Below, one piece after another: positions 1 to 10,286 of a stretch of DNA of 64,000 nt (position 1 is the first letter of the stretch; every line of letters starts with the position of its first letter). The position numbers were made by a program, and so were the translations under genes. A model generated the notes under the pieces. The model saw only the letters and a program-made list of their open reading frames with translations. It had not been told where the DNA came from and searched no databases. Location: NCBI RefSeq assembly GCF_019059575.1, contig NW_024882193.1:310001-374000 (forward strand). Direction: 5' to 3'. This DNA is from Amphibalanus amphitrite (Eukaryota > Arthropoda > Thecostraca > Balanomorpha > Balanidae).

Positions 1-850
1 GGTCGAAAACCGTGCTGACTGGATGAAAGGAGGTGGTTGCTGGTGAGGTAGTTGTAGAGCTGTCGGTGAACGACGCGCTCGACTACTTTGGTAATGACAG
101 GAACAAGAGATATCGGACGGAAGTTAGTAGGGTCAGAGGGGTCACCGGATTTGTGAATGGGATTGACTAGGGAGTGTTTCCAGGGAGCTGGGATGTCGGA
201 GTGTGTGATGCAGGAATTGATGATATGCAGGAGGGGATCACCGATAGCTGGGAAACCGATCTTCAGCATGCGGATACAAACACCATCGGCACCGGAGGCG
301 GCCGAACTCCGCATGCTGAAGATCGTGTGTCCGAGCATCTCCCGGGTCACGGGGGAGAGCGCGAACGAACAGGCACCCACACGGGGTAAACGCGTATCAA
401 TGGTAGGCACCGGCCCCCGCGCCCCAATCTCCGCGGCCACCCTCGGGCCGACAGAAACGAAAAACTCGTTCAGCTGGTCAACCGTGGCGTCGGGACGCAT
501 AGACCCATCACCCCGCTTCCCAGCCACCACCGACCTAATACAGCGCCACACTCTACCCGGACCACGCTCACCGATCTCCCTCTGTATGTCGCGGCGCCTG
601 TCACTGCGTATAGCGGAGCGGACGGCCCGGTTTAAATCGCGGTACTCGGCGGAGTCCCGGCCGGCGTGAGTCAGCGCTGCCCGGCGGCGGGCCATCAGGT
701 CACGGGTGGCCGGGGAGACCGGGGGCGCGGTGGGGTTGCGGATCGTAAGTTTTCGCAGCGGAGCGTGAGCGTCAACAATGGACAAAAATCGGTTCAAAAA
801 GGCAGTCCACTGCTCACCCACCGTCGGCGCAGTGAATATCCCCCCCCCCC
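1..850 (-). pseudogene. LINE ORF2: linker and N-terminal reverse transcriptase
   Basis: The minus-strand reading has a basic linker (YRDLNRAVRSAIRSDRRRDI), then EFFVSVGPR, ASGADGVCIRMLK, PAPWKHSLVNPIHKSGDP and NFRPISLVPVITKVVER, ending in HLLSSSQHGFRP at the window edge. These are the standard RT finger and early palm blocks of LINEs of the Jockey/CR1 type. The segment from about position 770 to position 1 reads open, so this part is not badly decayed. The catalytic FADD/YADD box would lie beyond the left edge. In this family the product nicks DNA and reverse-transcribes its own RNA at the target. Confidence 0.8.
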
Positions 851-1096
851 CAGTCCACACAGCTCAGATCATGGTTAAAAGCAGCAGCATCCAAATGTAT
901 AAAATTACGTGAAAAAAATGACTGTGGGCTTAACATGTGGTTTAGGAACACTGACTCGAACACTGATAAGACGGTGAGGGCTAAAATCACAGTTTAGAAC
1001 GCACAAACTCTTAACGTTATCTCGATTGTCAACCATACATAAGTCGAGTAAAGAACCGGAAGTGAAAGTGGCCGAAGTCACGAGCTGGTGCAGAGA

Positions 1097-1614
1097 CACG
1101 GTTCGTCGGAAGGTCATCTCAGGCTCAAAAGAAACGATATATACCATTCGAAAGCTGACGGTGAGCTGAATCCAAAAATGTAATTTTTATCAAAATCGAT
1201 CGATGGCCTTTTTTGAAAATTGTGTTTTTGTAAAAACTTAATAATCTTTTATTCAACGGGCTGTCCCGGACATTCTTGAAAACATAAACATGTATTTTTG
1301 AGTTCCAGTGAAAGCTGAACGCCAAAAGATCAATATTTAGCGAAGCAATATTTCCAATCAAAAATATGCGTCTCCCACAGCCGACAATAAGGCGCAATCA
1401 CACAGCTCAGTGTCACGATGGACCAAAGTCAGCCACACAGAAGCGTGAAATGACCCTTATCGACTCGCAGACCCGGTGCTTTCGGCCCGCCTGACCAGCC
1501 ACGGAAAGAACGTTCGGCTCTCGTTCTACTAAACAAATGTCATATTTGTCATAAACTGTCCACATCGCTATTAAAGTTATTCAGGATACCTGTGAAGAAA
1601 ATTCATTGTTCTGC
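1097..1614 (+). repeat. Left arm of foldback element
   Basis: Terminal inverted repeat of about 518 bp, complementary to 1927-2446. It could form a long cruciform or, in RNA, a hairpin. Confidence 0.85.
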
Positions 1615-1926
1615 AATCTTCACATCATGCATTAATTTGCATTTGTTCATGTCTACTTTGCTCAATTGAGCTTTGTATCATGCCCATATAAGGAAAATTG
1701 GCCGCGCTGAAATGTCAGAGGTTGCACCGGCCTCAGCTCGGGTGGAGTGGGGGTAGCGCCCGGCGGGGCAGGGTAACCTTTGACCGGTCGCACGGCCGAG
1801 CAGCTGTCACCAGTACAGCCTCTGACAGTGAAACCCCGCTCACTTCCCCTGCGCGGGCACTGATCGCAGCTGGATGGAACAAAACATGTATAAGAAAAAT
1901 GTAAATTAAAGCATGTTATAAATCAA

Positions 1927-2446
1927 GCAGAACAATGAATTTTATTCACAGGTATCCTGAATAACTTTCATAGCGATGTGGACAGTTAAAGTGACAAATA
2001 TGACATTTGTTTAGTAGAACGGGAGCCGAACGTTCTTTCTGTGGCCGGTCAGGCGGGCCGAGAGCGCCGGGTCTGCGAGTCGATAAGGGTCATTTCACGC
2101 TTCTGTGTGGCTGACTTTGGTCCATCGTGACACTGAGCTGTGTGATTGCGCCTTATTGTCGGCTGTGGAAGACGCATATTAATGTTTGGAAATATTGCTT
2201 CGCTAAATATTGTTCTTTTGGCGTTCAGCTTTCACTGGAACTCAAAAATACATGTTTATGTTTTCAAGAATGTCCGGGACAGCCCGTTGAATAAAAGATT
2301 ATTAAGTTTTTACAAAAACGCGATTTTCAAAAAAGGCCATCGATCGATTTTGATAAAAATTACATTTTTGGATTCAGCTCACCGTCAGCTTTCGAATGGT
2401 ATATACCGCTTCTTTTGAGCCTGAGACGACCTTCCGACGAACCGTG
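1927..2446 (-). repeat. Right arm of foldback element
   Basis: Terminal inverted repeat of about 520 bp, complementary to 1097-1614 with few mismatches, which suggests either a recent insertion or arm homogenisation. Confidence 0.85.
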
Positions 2447-2450
2447 GAGA

Positions 2451-2934
2451 GTGATCAGATAAAAACTCAGCGAGCCGGCGACGCGAGGGATCACAGTGGT
2501 CTTTCAGCAAGTCACAATTCAGGTCACCGCAGATCACCAGTGGGACCCCGGGAAAGTCAATCAGTATACGGTGCAGCTGCATCTCCAGGTCAGTGAAGTC
2601 GTCCTGCAGGGCAGCTACTGTGTACCGGGGCGGCCGGTACAGGGAGCCGATGACGAGCTGACGTCCTCGATCAAGCTTAAGTAGCGCCCAGCACGACTCC
2701 AGCCTGCTGTCGGGGCTTCCGGAACCATTGATCTTGAGGTTAGATGTGGTTAAACCGGTCTTGGTAAGGATGGCCACGCCGCCGTACCCCCGTCCGTCGG
2801 GCCGATCCGTATACGGCTGATGGTGTAGCCGGGAAGAACGACGAGTCGGCTAGGAGTGGAGGGTCGCAACCACGTCTCGGAAAGGAGCACGGCATCGAAG
2901 TCGCGACGTCGCAGCACGTCCGAGAGCTCTACTG
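2451..2934 (-). pseudogene. LINE ORF2: APE-type endonuclease core
   Basis: The minus strand encodes ELSDVLRRRDFDAVLLSETW, then SCWALLKLDRGRQLVIGSLY, RPPR and VPLVICGDLNCDLL, the usual order of the apurinic-like endonuclease (exonuclease-endonuclease-phosphatase fold) of LINEs. The acidic E of LLSETWL and the D and N of GDLNCD are the metal-binding and catalytic residues of the fold. The domain continues left of the inserted palindrome, where 905-1092 gives LHQLVTSATFTSGSLLDL, and starts right of the second insertion at about 4180-4121. One frameshift falls near 2790. The protein would be inactive as it stands because of the insertions. Confidence 0.82.
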
Positions 2935-2938
2935 TTAA

Positions 2939-4116
2939 CGCCAGACCCCTTGAGACCCTAATTTTTCGCGATTACTTTTAAATGTGTGAAGGAATTTCAA
3001 CCAAGCTCAGGACATGGCCGTTTCAAGACAGGCCGAAACTTTTACAATTTAGATATTTTATCGCCATTTCAATATTTCAGGCACTTGTCATTGACTCGTA
3101 ATGTTAACTGTTTTTCCATCCTGGATAGAGGCTTTCTACGTCATATGACATTAGGCTCCGCCCACGACTGCGGCATTGACCCGTGCCCATCAGCGACCTC
3201 TGTACAAACGACACCCCTGCCATCTGTGAAGGACTATGAATTTCGCTGACGCTTCACGTGCTATGATTCAATTGCAGCAGACGGTCAAGTAAATGTTAGG
3301 CTCTTGTTGACTCTTGTATATAGGACCAAGAGGACCATCACTCCTCAACCTACTACTCAGTCGTGCTTCGAACAAACGTTAACGATTCCTAACAAATACG
3401 ATTTTCGATGTAGGGTATCTGTTTGAAATACGAGCGAGCCGTATGATGTGAAGCTCAGGCAATTAACTTATTATTGCGTTGTTCGATGGTTGCATAGCGA
3501 TGTACAAATCGGCAGCTACTTGGTGACATCCGACATCCCATTATCGCATTATCTGCAACGCCATTAGGCTTTAAATACAGGTGAATATTTCCTAACCTTA
3601 TGTCAGTTATATGCCATCTGCCCGTCATTTGCAGCTTATAAAAAAAAATATATCAGCGAACATATCAGCATTGTAGAAGCAATGCGCATTGAGCATTTAT
3701 GACTCCTTAGTCATCATGTCGCTCTCTGGGCACTGTCAGCCAAGACGCTACGCACAACTCCGCCGGCTTTCGGCACCGCTCGACCGTCGCCCGTCCCCGC
3801 TCCCCGCCACAGCGAGAGTGACCGCGCGCCGGCCCGAAACCGCCGCAGGCCAAGACCACAGAGGCGGGGCTTAGCTGTGACGTCATAACGTATCACAGAC
3901 TGACTGGTGATAGCCTCTACACACCGGATGAAAATCTTGCTCGAAATTTAACATTACGAGTCAATGAGAAGTGCCTGAAATATTGAAATGGCGATAAAAT
4001 ATCTAAATTGTAAAAGTTTCGGCCTGTCTTGAAACGGCCATGTCCTGAGCTTGGTTGAAATTCCTTCACGCATTTAAAAGTAATCGCGAAAAATTAGGGT
4101 CTCAAGGGGTCTGGCG
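2939..4116. mobile_element. TTAA-targeting (piggyBac-like) non-autonomous element
   Basis: A 1178-bp element lies between two TTAA tetramers (2935-2938 and 4117-4120). Its tips (CGCCAGACCCCTTGAGACCC) begin long inverted repeats of about 169 bp, at 2939-3107 and 3948-4116. No transposase frame is present. The host site before insertion would be CTACTGTTAACAGTAG, itself a perfect palindrome, and removing the element rejoins the LINE frame exactly (KLLLLTVELSDVL). TTAA targeting with clean restoration is the hallmark of piggyBac transposition; the family assignment is otherwise inferred. Confidence 0.85.
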
Positions 4117-4609
4117 TTAACAGTAGAAGTTTGGGCTTCAAGCTCTGAATGTTCAGTGCCCCGATGTGCAGACAGGCGTGTGCCGCTCCCCGACCGCCGC
4201 GGCGGCGGCGGCCCCTCTGTCCGCGCGCACCGCGTCGCTGCGGTCTCCTCCCTCTACCCTGCCTCGGTCGCGGCCCGGCTCGGTCACCGGCAGGTGAGTG
4301 ACAGGTCGCTGCCTCGGGCGCTGAGAGGTCACGATTCAGGGCCGGCGCTGTGGCACCGTGCGGCCCGGACGACCGCGGGGACGAGCCGGCTGCCGGGTGG
4401 TGACGCCACGCAGCAGGCAGCGATCCGACGGTTGCAGACGTTGCACTCTGCTGCGATGCACGGCATCCGTCCAGGGAGAGGGATCCAGCGCCGGCTGCGG
4501 GGCGCAGATGAGCACCAGCACTCGCACGACGGCGAGCAGGGTCAGGCAGCGGGCCAGGTCTCGATGCATGATGGAGGTTCAAATCCGTCACACGTGACAC
4601 GACCGTCAC

Positions 4610-5207
4610 GCAGCCAAGTTTCGTCCAGTGCGAAGAGTCGGGATCAGTCCTGGGCTGTAAGTATCACTTTCACCCAGATGCACACTGAAAACACACACAC
4701 GGATAGGCGAATGGGTACACGGGTAGGAGCGAGCAGCGCTCGCGTCCGCGCTGGGCGGCGCGCTCAGCTGAACTGGCGTATTGACAGACACAATCAGTAC
4801 TTTCCCAGATATAAGCAAGGGGTCTGCACGTGCGCACGTGCAGCCGCACCTGATAGGTAATGCAGAGGTTTAGTACCGTTGGAAAACAAATTTCTAAGAT
4901 ACCCAAATGTATTCGTCGCTAGTGGTTACTCGTTATGGAGTACCTACATTGCTGCATACAAAGTCTCAGCAAAACGGAACCGCTAGTCTCCGAGCTACGA
5001 ATTAGGGGCGCGCGCGTGGCGCGTGCGCACGTGCAACGGCACTTCAAGATTGCGACGAGTATCAGGAACGTTTAGCTTAGCTCTTAGAAAGGCAGCTACA
5101 CGGTTTCAACCAAATCGGGCAGCTAGTTTTCAAGATATGAACGAGGGGTGTGCACGTGCGCACGTGCGGCTGAACCCCTTACTTGAGGTGTGAACCAGCA
5201 ATGGTTG
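4610..5207. other. No gene seen; CACGTG-palindrome repeats
   Basis: No convincing coding frame. The segment holds two copies and one weaker copy of a module centred on a GCACGTGCGCACGTGC core (about 4826-4841, 5020-5038 weak, 5152-5167). Part of the region up to about 4860 may be LINE 5' sequence. Confidence 0.5.
4824..4843. repeat. Perfect 20-bp palindrome with two E-boxes
   Basis: CTGCACGTGCGCACGTGCAG is a perfect palindrome with two CACGTG E-box cores. The identical 20-mer recurs at 40199-40218 and a near copy lies at about 5151-5168, so it belongs to a dispersed repeat family. Confidence 0.8.
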
Positions 5208-5267
5208 TTAACCCGCGCCCCACTGGGGTCTGTGTATAACATGTCCCACTGGGGAGGGGGGGGGGCT
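5208..5267. mobile_element. Left end of a TTAA-type repeat element
   Basis: TTAA (5208-5211) is followed by CCCGCGCCCCACTGGGG and a G-run, the same layout (TTAACCC, GC-rich palindrome, G-run) as the better-defined TTAA families at 25.7, 36.4 and 37.4 kb. The LTR element at 5268 is inserted just inside it. The matching right end was not identified. Confidence 0.4.
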
Positions 5268-5817
5268 TGTGGCGCGCTAGCGCCGGTAATTTAGCTGCGG
5301 CGTGTCCTTCGGTCAGCCTGCCTTTGCGCCGCCGATCGCCGCTGTGCGCTGTGTTTACGATTTTATCAAGAGCGTTTGTTTTACCGCTTTGTATTATTGT
5401 AAATTCGTTATTATCGTCACTTCTGTTTTATAGATTTCAACCGTATTTAATATCTGTCCTTGCTTTAATTTGTTGTAATTTCTAGATTGACTTTTCGCCG
5501 TTTCCATATGCTCGATTCGTTTTTGATTATGTAAAAAAGTGTTTTAATTTTTGGCTGTCTAGTTCCGCCCCCGTTGACTTCCTGTTCGTTTTGATCTCTA
5601 TGGCTTTTGGCACGTGCTCTTAGTTCAAATATAAATTTAGTGTCCGTACGCAGAGTGTCAGAGAGGCTGAGTATTTCGACGAGTTCCTAGTTTTATTTCT
5701 CACGTTTTTCTCCCAGTTGTACCCAAATCTAACCATCGTTTCACTGTTTATTTCGTTCTTTCATTGTGGGTAATTTCCTCTCCTCCGAACACGCACCTAT
5801 TTACCCTGAGACCCACA
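5268..5817 (+). repeat. 5' LTR
   Basis: Upstream LTR of the 2.2-kb non-autonomous element, 550 bp, TG...CA ends. Boundaries are fixed by comparison with the downstream copy and by the flanking GGCT duplication. Confidence 0.88.
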
Positions 5818-5819
5818 TT

Positions 5820-5838
5820 CTGGTGACCCCGACGTGAT
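5820..5838 (+). promoter_or_regulatory. Primer-binding site, tRNA-Trp type
   Basis: TGGTGACCCCGACGTGATT begins a few bases after the LTR, where LTR elements anneal the tRNA primer for minus-strand DNA. The match to tRNA-Trp is from memory of the CsRn1 clade. Confidence 0.75.
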
Positions 5839-6960
5839 TGAAGTGATGAGTTTAACCTGCTGATATATCCTGTGCTTTTGTTGCCATTTTTTGTGCTTTT
5901 TGTTGCTAACCTTGACCTTGCCTACCTACTCGTCATGCCTCACTCTGACGGATGATGTGCTTGTGGCTGAGTCCCTGGCCCTGCCTTCTGCTGTTGGTGC
6001 TGTTTTCGCACCCGCGTGCAGCCTGACAAACCAGCTGTCTCGCACTTCCGCTGAGCAGCCCCCCGCCGTCAACCAGCACCAGCAGCAGGACGAGAGAGGC
6101 GACCAGCAATAAGTCGATACGACCCTGCTGCACAGGATGACGACCCTGCCGCGCAGGACGCAGCCGCCTCTCCTGGGGCCTCTGTCAAGCCGCACCTGGC
6201 AGGAGCTCCGCCGGTTGACTACCAGTTGACTGCCTCAGCTGCTGGGACACCAGTCAACGCCGTCACTGTGGACGTCACCGACCTGCACGCCATCTGAACC
6301 ACAGATGAACGACCTGAAGACCGCCTCATTCTTCGAGTGCAGGAGACATCCTGACTCCTGACGACTGACGTTTGTTTCCTCATGTTGACCTTTCCATTAT
6401 TTTCCTATCCTGGCCCGCTGTTGTTCCTTCCAGTGTATGTTCGCTGTTGCTGAGGTCTCTGTACCCCTTCTGGCTCATTTCCTGTCGTCTTGTGGTTGAC
6501 TGTGCTTCCCACTTCCCAGACAATCCAGGTGCGTTCCCATGGTCAACCAGTCCTGACCAGCCACCTCCAGTCCAGACTCTCCTGTGCCAGCGACCCCTCC
6601 ATCTTGGAGCAGTTCCAGCCTGGAGAGACCTCGGACGCCTGCCTGATACCTGCCAGCCACCACATCGACACTGGCAGATCGCCTCCAACTTGCCAGCCCA
6701 AGATGACTGCCGCCTGTACCAGCTTCACACCTGCGAACGACACTGCCTGGACTCGGTGCTGTCCGCAACCACCCGGACCGACGAGCTGCTGGCCGCCACC
6801 GGACGCCGAGCCGCTCGCCGTCGAGTCCCGCCGCCACCGGACGCCGATCCGCTCGCCGTCGCGCCGCTCCCGGCCGCCGGGTCGCTGGTGACCACCGCGC
6901 AGGCCCCTTTTGTGAATTGTGATGTGATGTGATGCGCTCCGCGACTAAGAGGGGGAGCAG

Positions 6961-7510
6961 TGTGGCGCGCTAGCGCCGGTAATTTAGCTGCGGCGTGTCC
7001 TTCGGTCAGCCTGCCTTTGCGCCGCCGATCGCCGCTGTGCGCTGTGTTTACGATTTTATCAAGAGCGTTTGTTTTACCGCTTTGTATTATTGTAAATTCG
7101 TTATTATCGTCACTTCTGTTTTATAGATTTCAACCGTATTTAATATCTGTCCTTGCTTTAATTTGTTGTAATTTCTAGATTGACTTTTCGCCGTTTCCAT
7201 ATGCTCGATTCGTTTTTGATTATGTAAAAAAGTGTTTTAATTTTTGGCTGTCTAGTTCCGCCCCCGTTGACTTCCTGTTCGTTTTGATCTCTATGGCTTT
7301 TGGCGCGTGCTCTTAGTTCAAATATAAATTTAGTGTCCGTACGCAGAGTGTCAGAGAGGCTGAGTATTTCGACGAGTTCCTAGTTTTATTTCTCACGTTT
7401 TTCTCCCAGTTTTACCCATATCTAACCATCGTTTCACTGTTTATTTCGTTCTTTCATTCTGGGTAATTTCCTCTCCTCCGAACACGCACCTATTTACCCT
7501 GAGACCCACA
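6961..7510 (+). repeat. 3' LTR
   Basis: Downstream LTR copy, 550 bp, directly preceded by the polypurine tract ending at 6960 and followed by the GGCT duplication. Confidence 0.88.
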
Positions 7511-7514
7511 GGCT

Positions 7515-8829
7515 ATTCATAACCCCCCCCCCCCTCCTAACTCCGAAACTACTGGGCCGATCGTCAAAATTCAAACGACATTTGATAGCCCCGGAAAAAC
7601 TGTCGAGCGAAACCTAATTTCATTGACCTCGAGGTCACCGATGATGTCACAGGTCAGGTCAAAGTAAAAATTATCGATATTTGGCTTCTTCACTTTTTGT
7701 GCTCTGTCTGCCGTCTTACAAGTCAGATCAGGCTGATTTTTGGTTTACACACTCGTGAACAGATGCTTTAGATACCCTGAGGGTACGAAACTTGCACTTT
7801 AATTTTCAGGTCAGGGTCAGGTCATCATAGGTCACGGAAATCTTATGTCATAAGTCGGTCACGTGACACATGTTTTATGGTTCATTTAGGCCATAGATTT
7901 CGAATTTGCTGTCGCCTGTGTCATCCCTGATACGGGCAAGCATACGGTCCGGGACATCAGACATCAACATGCCCAGCTTCTGTGGACTGATCTTGGACCA
8001 GAGAGTTCGAACGTTCCTGGTCAGCGTGCCTTCAGATTATGCTGGTGCCATTTTGTTCACCTCTTACCGGACGATCGCCCTAAAATTTTCTCTCGGCGAC
8101 AGGTTAGGGTTATTTCCCGGCCATTTGTCCTTCTCCCAGAATGCTGGGAAGTTCGATCTGGACCAGTCCTGCGTCGTTCTAGCTCGATGAGCCGCGGCGC
8201 CGACCCATTGAAAGATGACCCTGGACAATGGACATGTTCAGCAGAAGTTCTCGGCTGGTGACGTGGCTTGGTGGGCTTCAGCTTTAGAGACAACCTCCGG
8301 TACCGATGGATTGTCGACTTGGAGACTGGATGACTGTTGGTAACAGCTTCCTTGCCATTTTCCTTGTGGAAAAGCCCGTCTTTATCTCCGCACTTCGCAA
8401 TGACGATTTGCGCTACCCGGCTGGCGGAAGTCTTCCTGCAGCGACCTAGCTTGTTCTCAGGCGTCTATCCGCTTTTGCCGCGTGTCAACCAGCGGCAAAT
8501 CGTGCGGCAACTCATGCCCAGTGCCTAGCGACTTGGCCGTAGGTCATGCTGCCGGCAACCCGCATGCCGACTGCCCCGCTGCGGGACGATTTGCTCTGCA
8601 GTTTTGCCCTCCTGGACACCTGGTCCGCGCGCGCTGGGTACTGCCCCGGAAATGACCTCCGTACACCCCTTGACCGGCCAGGGTCACAAAATTTCGAAGG
8701 TCACGTGACTAGAATGTAGCTAAGATGGTCTGGGAGCCAGTACCGGGAAAATTATATTGATATGGCGCCATAGAAGGCAAAATAAAGGTTGTGGGAGGGT
8801 GTGACATTAATTTTGAGACACCCTGTACT
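7515..8829. other. No gene identified; GGTCA-rich repeat and unassigned DNA
   Basis: 7515-7870 resembles the dispersed GGTCA-rich repeats elsewhere in the window (GAGGTCACCGATGATGTCAC and similar). 7870-8790 contains short open frames on both strands but no domain I recognise. GAGACACCCTGTA at about 8814-8826 has the look of one mariner terminal repeat plus its TA, without a clear partner. Confidence 0.4.
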
Positions 8830-9571
8830 GAACGATCGCCTTGAAACATTCGGTGATTAATAAAGGTAGCAGTGTGTATAAAATGTTTATCTCAGAATTT
8901 TGGAACCGGTGACCTATGGTATGGCCAATTTTGCGCCCTCTCTATTATAAGCCAGTGGGAAGAAATTGAAAGGCGCCTCTTTTAGACGAGCGTCATTCAA
9001 AAAATCGTTACAGGTAAAAAGCCACACTGAATCGGGAAATTGCGCGAGTGACTCCCTCCCGCCCTTATGCTCTTGAGGTCATCTTAGGTCATTAAGGGTC
9101 CCAGCTGGTTTTTGATATTACATTTTGATAGAGACATGCTAGAGTGACGAAACCAGCTTGGGTGTGTTCAGGTCAACGATACGGAGTGACTGATGTGCCA
9201 CATTACGTTTTCTATCAAGGTAATGACCTTGACTTTAAGGTCAAACTTTAAAAATGACCCTTAAAGGCCAAACTATAGTTTTTCGACGCGTTTTGACAAG
9301 AGAAACACGATGCTGGCAAACGAAATGGTGTACCTTTCTTTAGCTAAAAGTTGTAACGGAAAACAAATAGAAAAACGCCTGTTTTTCAGTTTTTGATTTC
9401 TGGAGGCTAGCCCGTTCTTAGGTTTTATCTGAAGCCGATCTTTGGTCAAATCTGAGGACAATTTACAAGCTACTGATGTCGGTGGCGCTGCAGCTCTATT
9501 GCTCTATTGGCTCCCGAATTATGCGCCAGTTTGTCAAACCTTTGACCTGACCCAAAACAACCGAAATACTA

Positions 9572-9891
9572 TTGCCCGTTCTCGTGGGTTCACTCAAGAC
9601 GTGATTCTCACTCAAAACTTGTTTATTGTATCCGAAAATACAGATATAAGCATGGCCGTTCCGATCGTCGCCATCTTGCCAACCACCATTCCGTCACAGC
9701 TGTTTCCGATTCTCCCACTCCTAACCGGCGACCAATCACAGGCCACAGGGCCGCATAGACTCGCCTCGAACGAGCTGCCCATGGCCAACCGAACACACAG
9801 CGCCATCTGTCTCAGCTGCGGTACATCTAGATTCGCAAATCCGTCGCCAGTTGTCAGCACCGATCGGAGGCCTTGGTCTGACAGCCAACAA
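9572..9891 (-). repeat. 3' LTR of Ty3/gypsy element
   Basis: 320 bp, equal to 15374-15693. In element orientation it begins TTGTTGGCTGTC and ends ACGGGCAA. Ends were set by maximising the flanking duplication (TACTA); they could be read one or two bases further in to give TG...CA. Confidence 0.88.
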
Positions 9892-10286
9892 TACCCCCGG
9901 CCACATAAGTTGACGACCCGTCAACAAAACTGTCAGACAACATAACGTAGCGTAGAAAAAAAAATCACACGATGTCCCTGCATGTTATTACTTTACACCT
10001 GTATCTGACCGACTCAACAATCAACCTGAGGGAAACAGTGAGTCATAGACTGCTGTTTTCAATGCACCGCTCTGCTACTCGGATCTAATATGGGCTCACT
10101 CACATGTGCACTTATGAATTAGCACATATCACAGCCAGTAAATACCATTGCCTTAACCATTCCTGGAGATCGACTGAGATACTGTGATCCAGATAAGCTC
10201 TGCTGTCAGCTCTGACATCATTCTCCTACATCTATTATGAAACGAAAACAAATCTTATGCATGTAGCACACACTGAAATCTTAAAT

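Larger units (their letters stand above)
1097..2446. mobile_element. Foldback DNA element with ~520-bp inverted arms
   Basis: The left arm (1097-1614) and right arm (1927-2446) are inverted copies of each other with only scattered differences, around a spacer of about 310 bp. The tips read CACGGTTCGTCGGAAGGTC. The flanks carry a 4-bp direct repeat, GAGA (1093-1096 and 2447-2450). Removing the element and one GAGA restores the LINE endonuclease frame as DHSLHQLV. No transposase is seen, so it is non-autonomous. The superfamily is unclear: a 4-bp duplication fits Sola-type elements, while CAC tips resemble Transib, which makes 5-bp duplications. The identical 90-codon open frames in both arms are a by-product of the inverted repeat. 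Confidence 0.85.
1..4609 (-). mobile_element. LINE (non-LTR retrotransposon), 5' part, interrupted
   Basis: Reading the minus strand from right to left gives the order of a LINE ORF2: an arginine/proline-rich leader, the start of an APE-type endonuclease (HIGALNIQSLKPK), then LLSETWL, GSLYRPPR and GDLNCDLL, a linker, and the first reverse-transcriptase blocks (NFRPISLVPVITKVVER) at the left edge. The element leaves the window before the RT catalytic box, so the 3' end is not seen. Two DNA elements split it (1097-2446 and 2939-4116). When they are removed conceptually, the reading frame is continuous at both sites. At least one small frameshift is visible near 2790, where the GYGGVAIL block begins. 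The family is CR1/Jockey-like by motif style; the exact clade and the 5' end near 4.6 kb are uncertain. Confidence 0.85.
5268..7510 (+). mobile_element. Non-autonomous LTR retrotransposon (fossil)
   Basis: Two 550-bp direct repeats (5268-5817 and 6961-7510) start TGTGGCGCGC and end GAGACCCACA, the TG...CA form of LTRs. A 4-bp duplication, GGCT, flanks the element (5264-5267 and 7511-7514). Just after the left LTR comes TGGTGACCCCGACGTGATT, a primer-binding site of the tRNA-Trp type used by the CsRn1 group of Ty3/gypsy elements. A purine tract (AAGAGGGGGAGCAG) precedes the right LTR. The 1.1-kb interior has no recognisable gag or pol domain, so it would depend on a related element. The LTRs are about 99 percent identical, implying recent insertion. 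Confidence 0.88.

Noticed and set aside
1125-2418. Two nearly identical 90-codon proteins on opposite strands
   Set aside because: They are the same sequence in the two arms of a foldback element; no domain and no evidence of expression.
4156-4860. 234-codon + strand protein
   Set aside because: Antisense to the LINE 5' region, arginine/proline-rich shadow frame of GC-rich DNA, no domain.
7906-8293. Small genes on either strand
   Set aside because: Two overlapping open frames on opposite strands without domain, splice or start support; likely chance frames in decayed repeat DNA.
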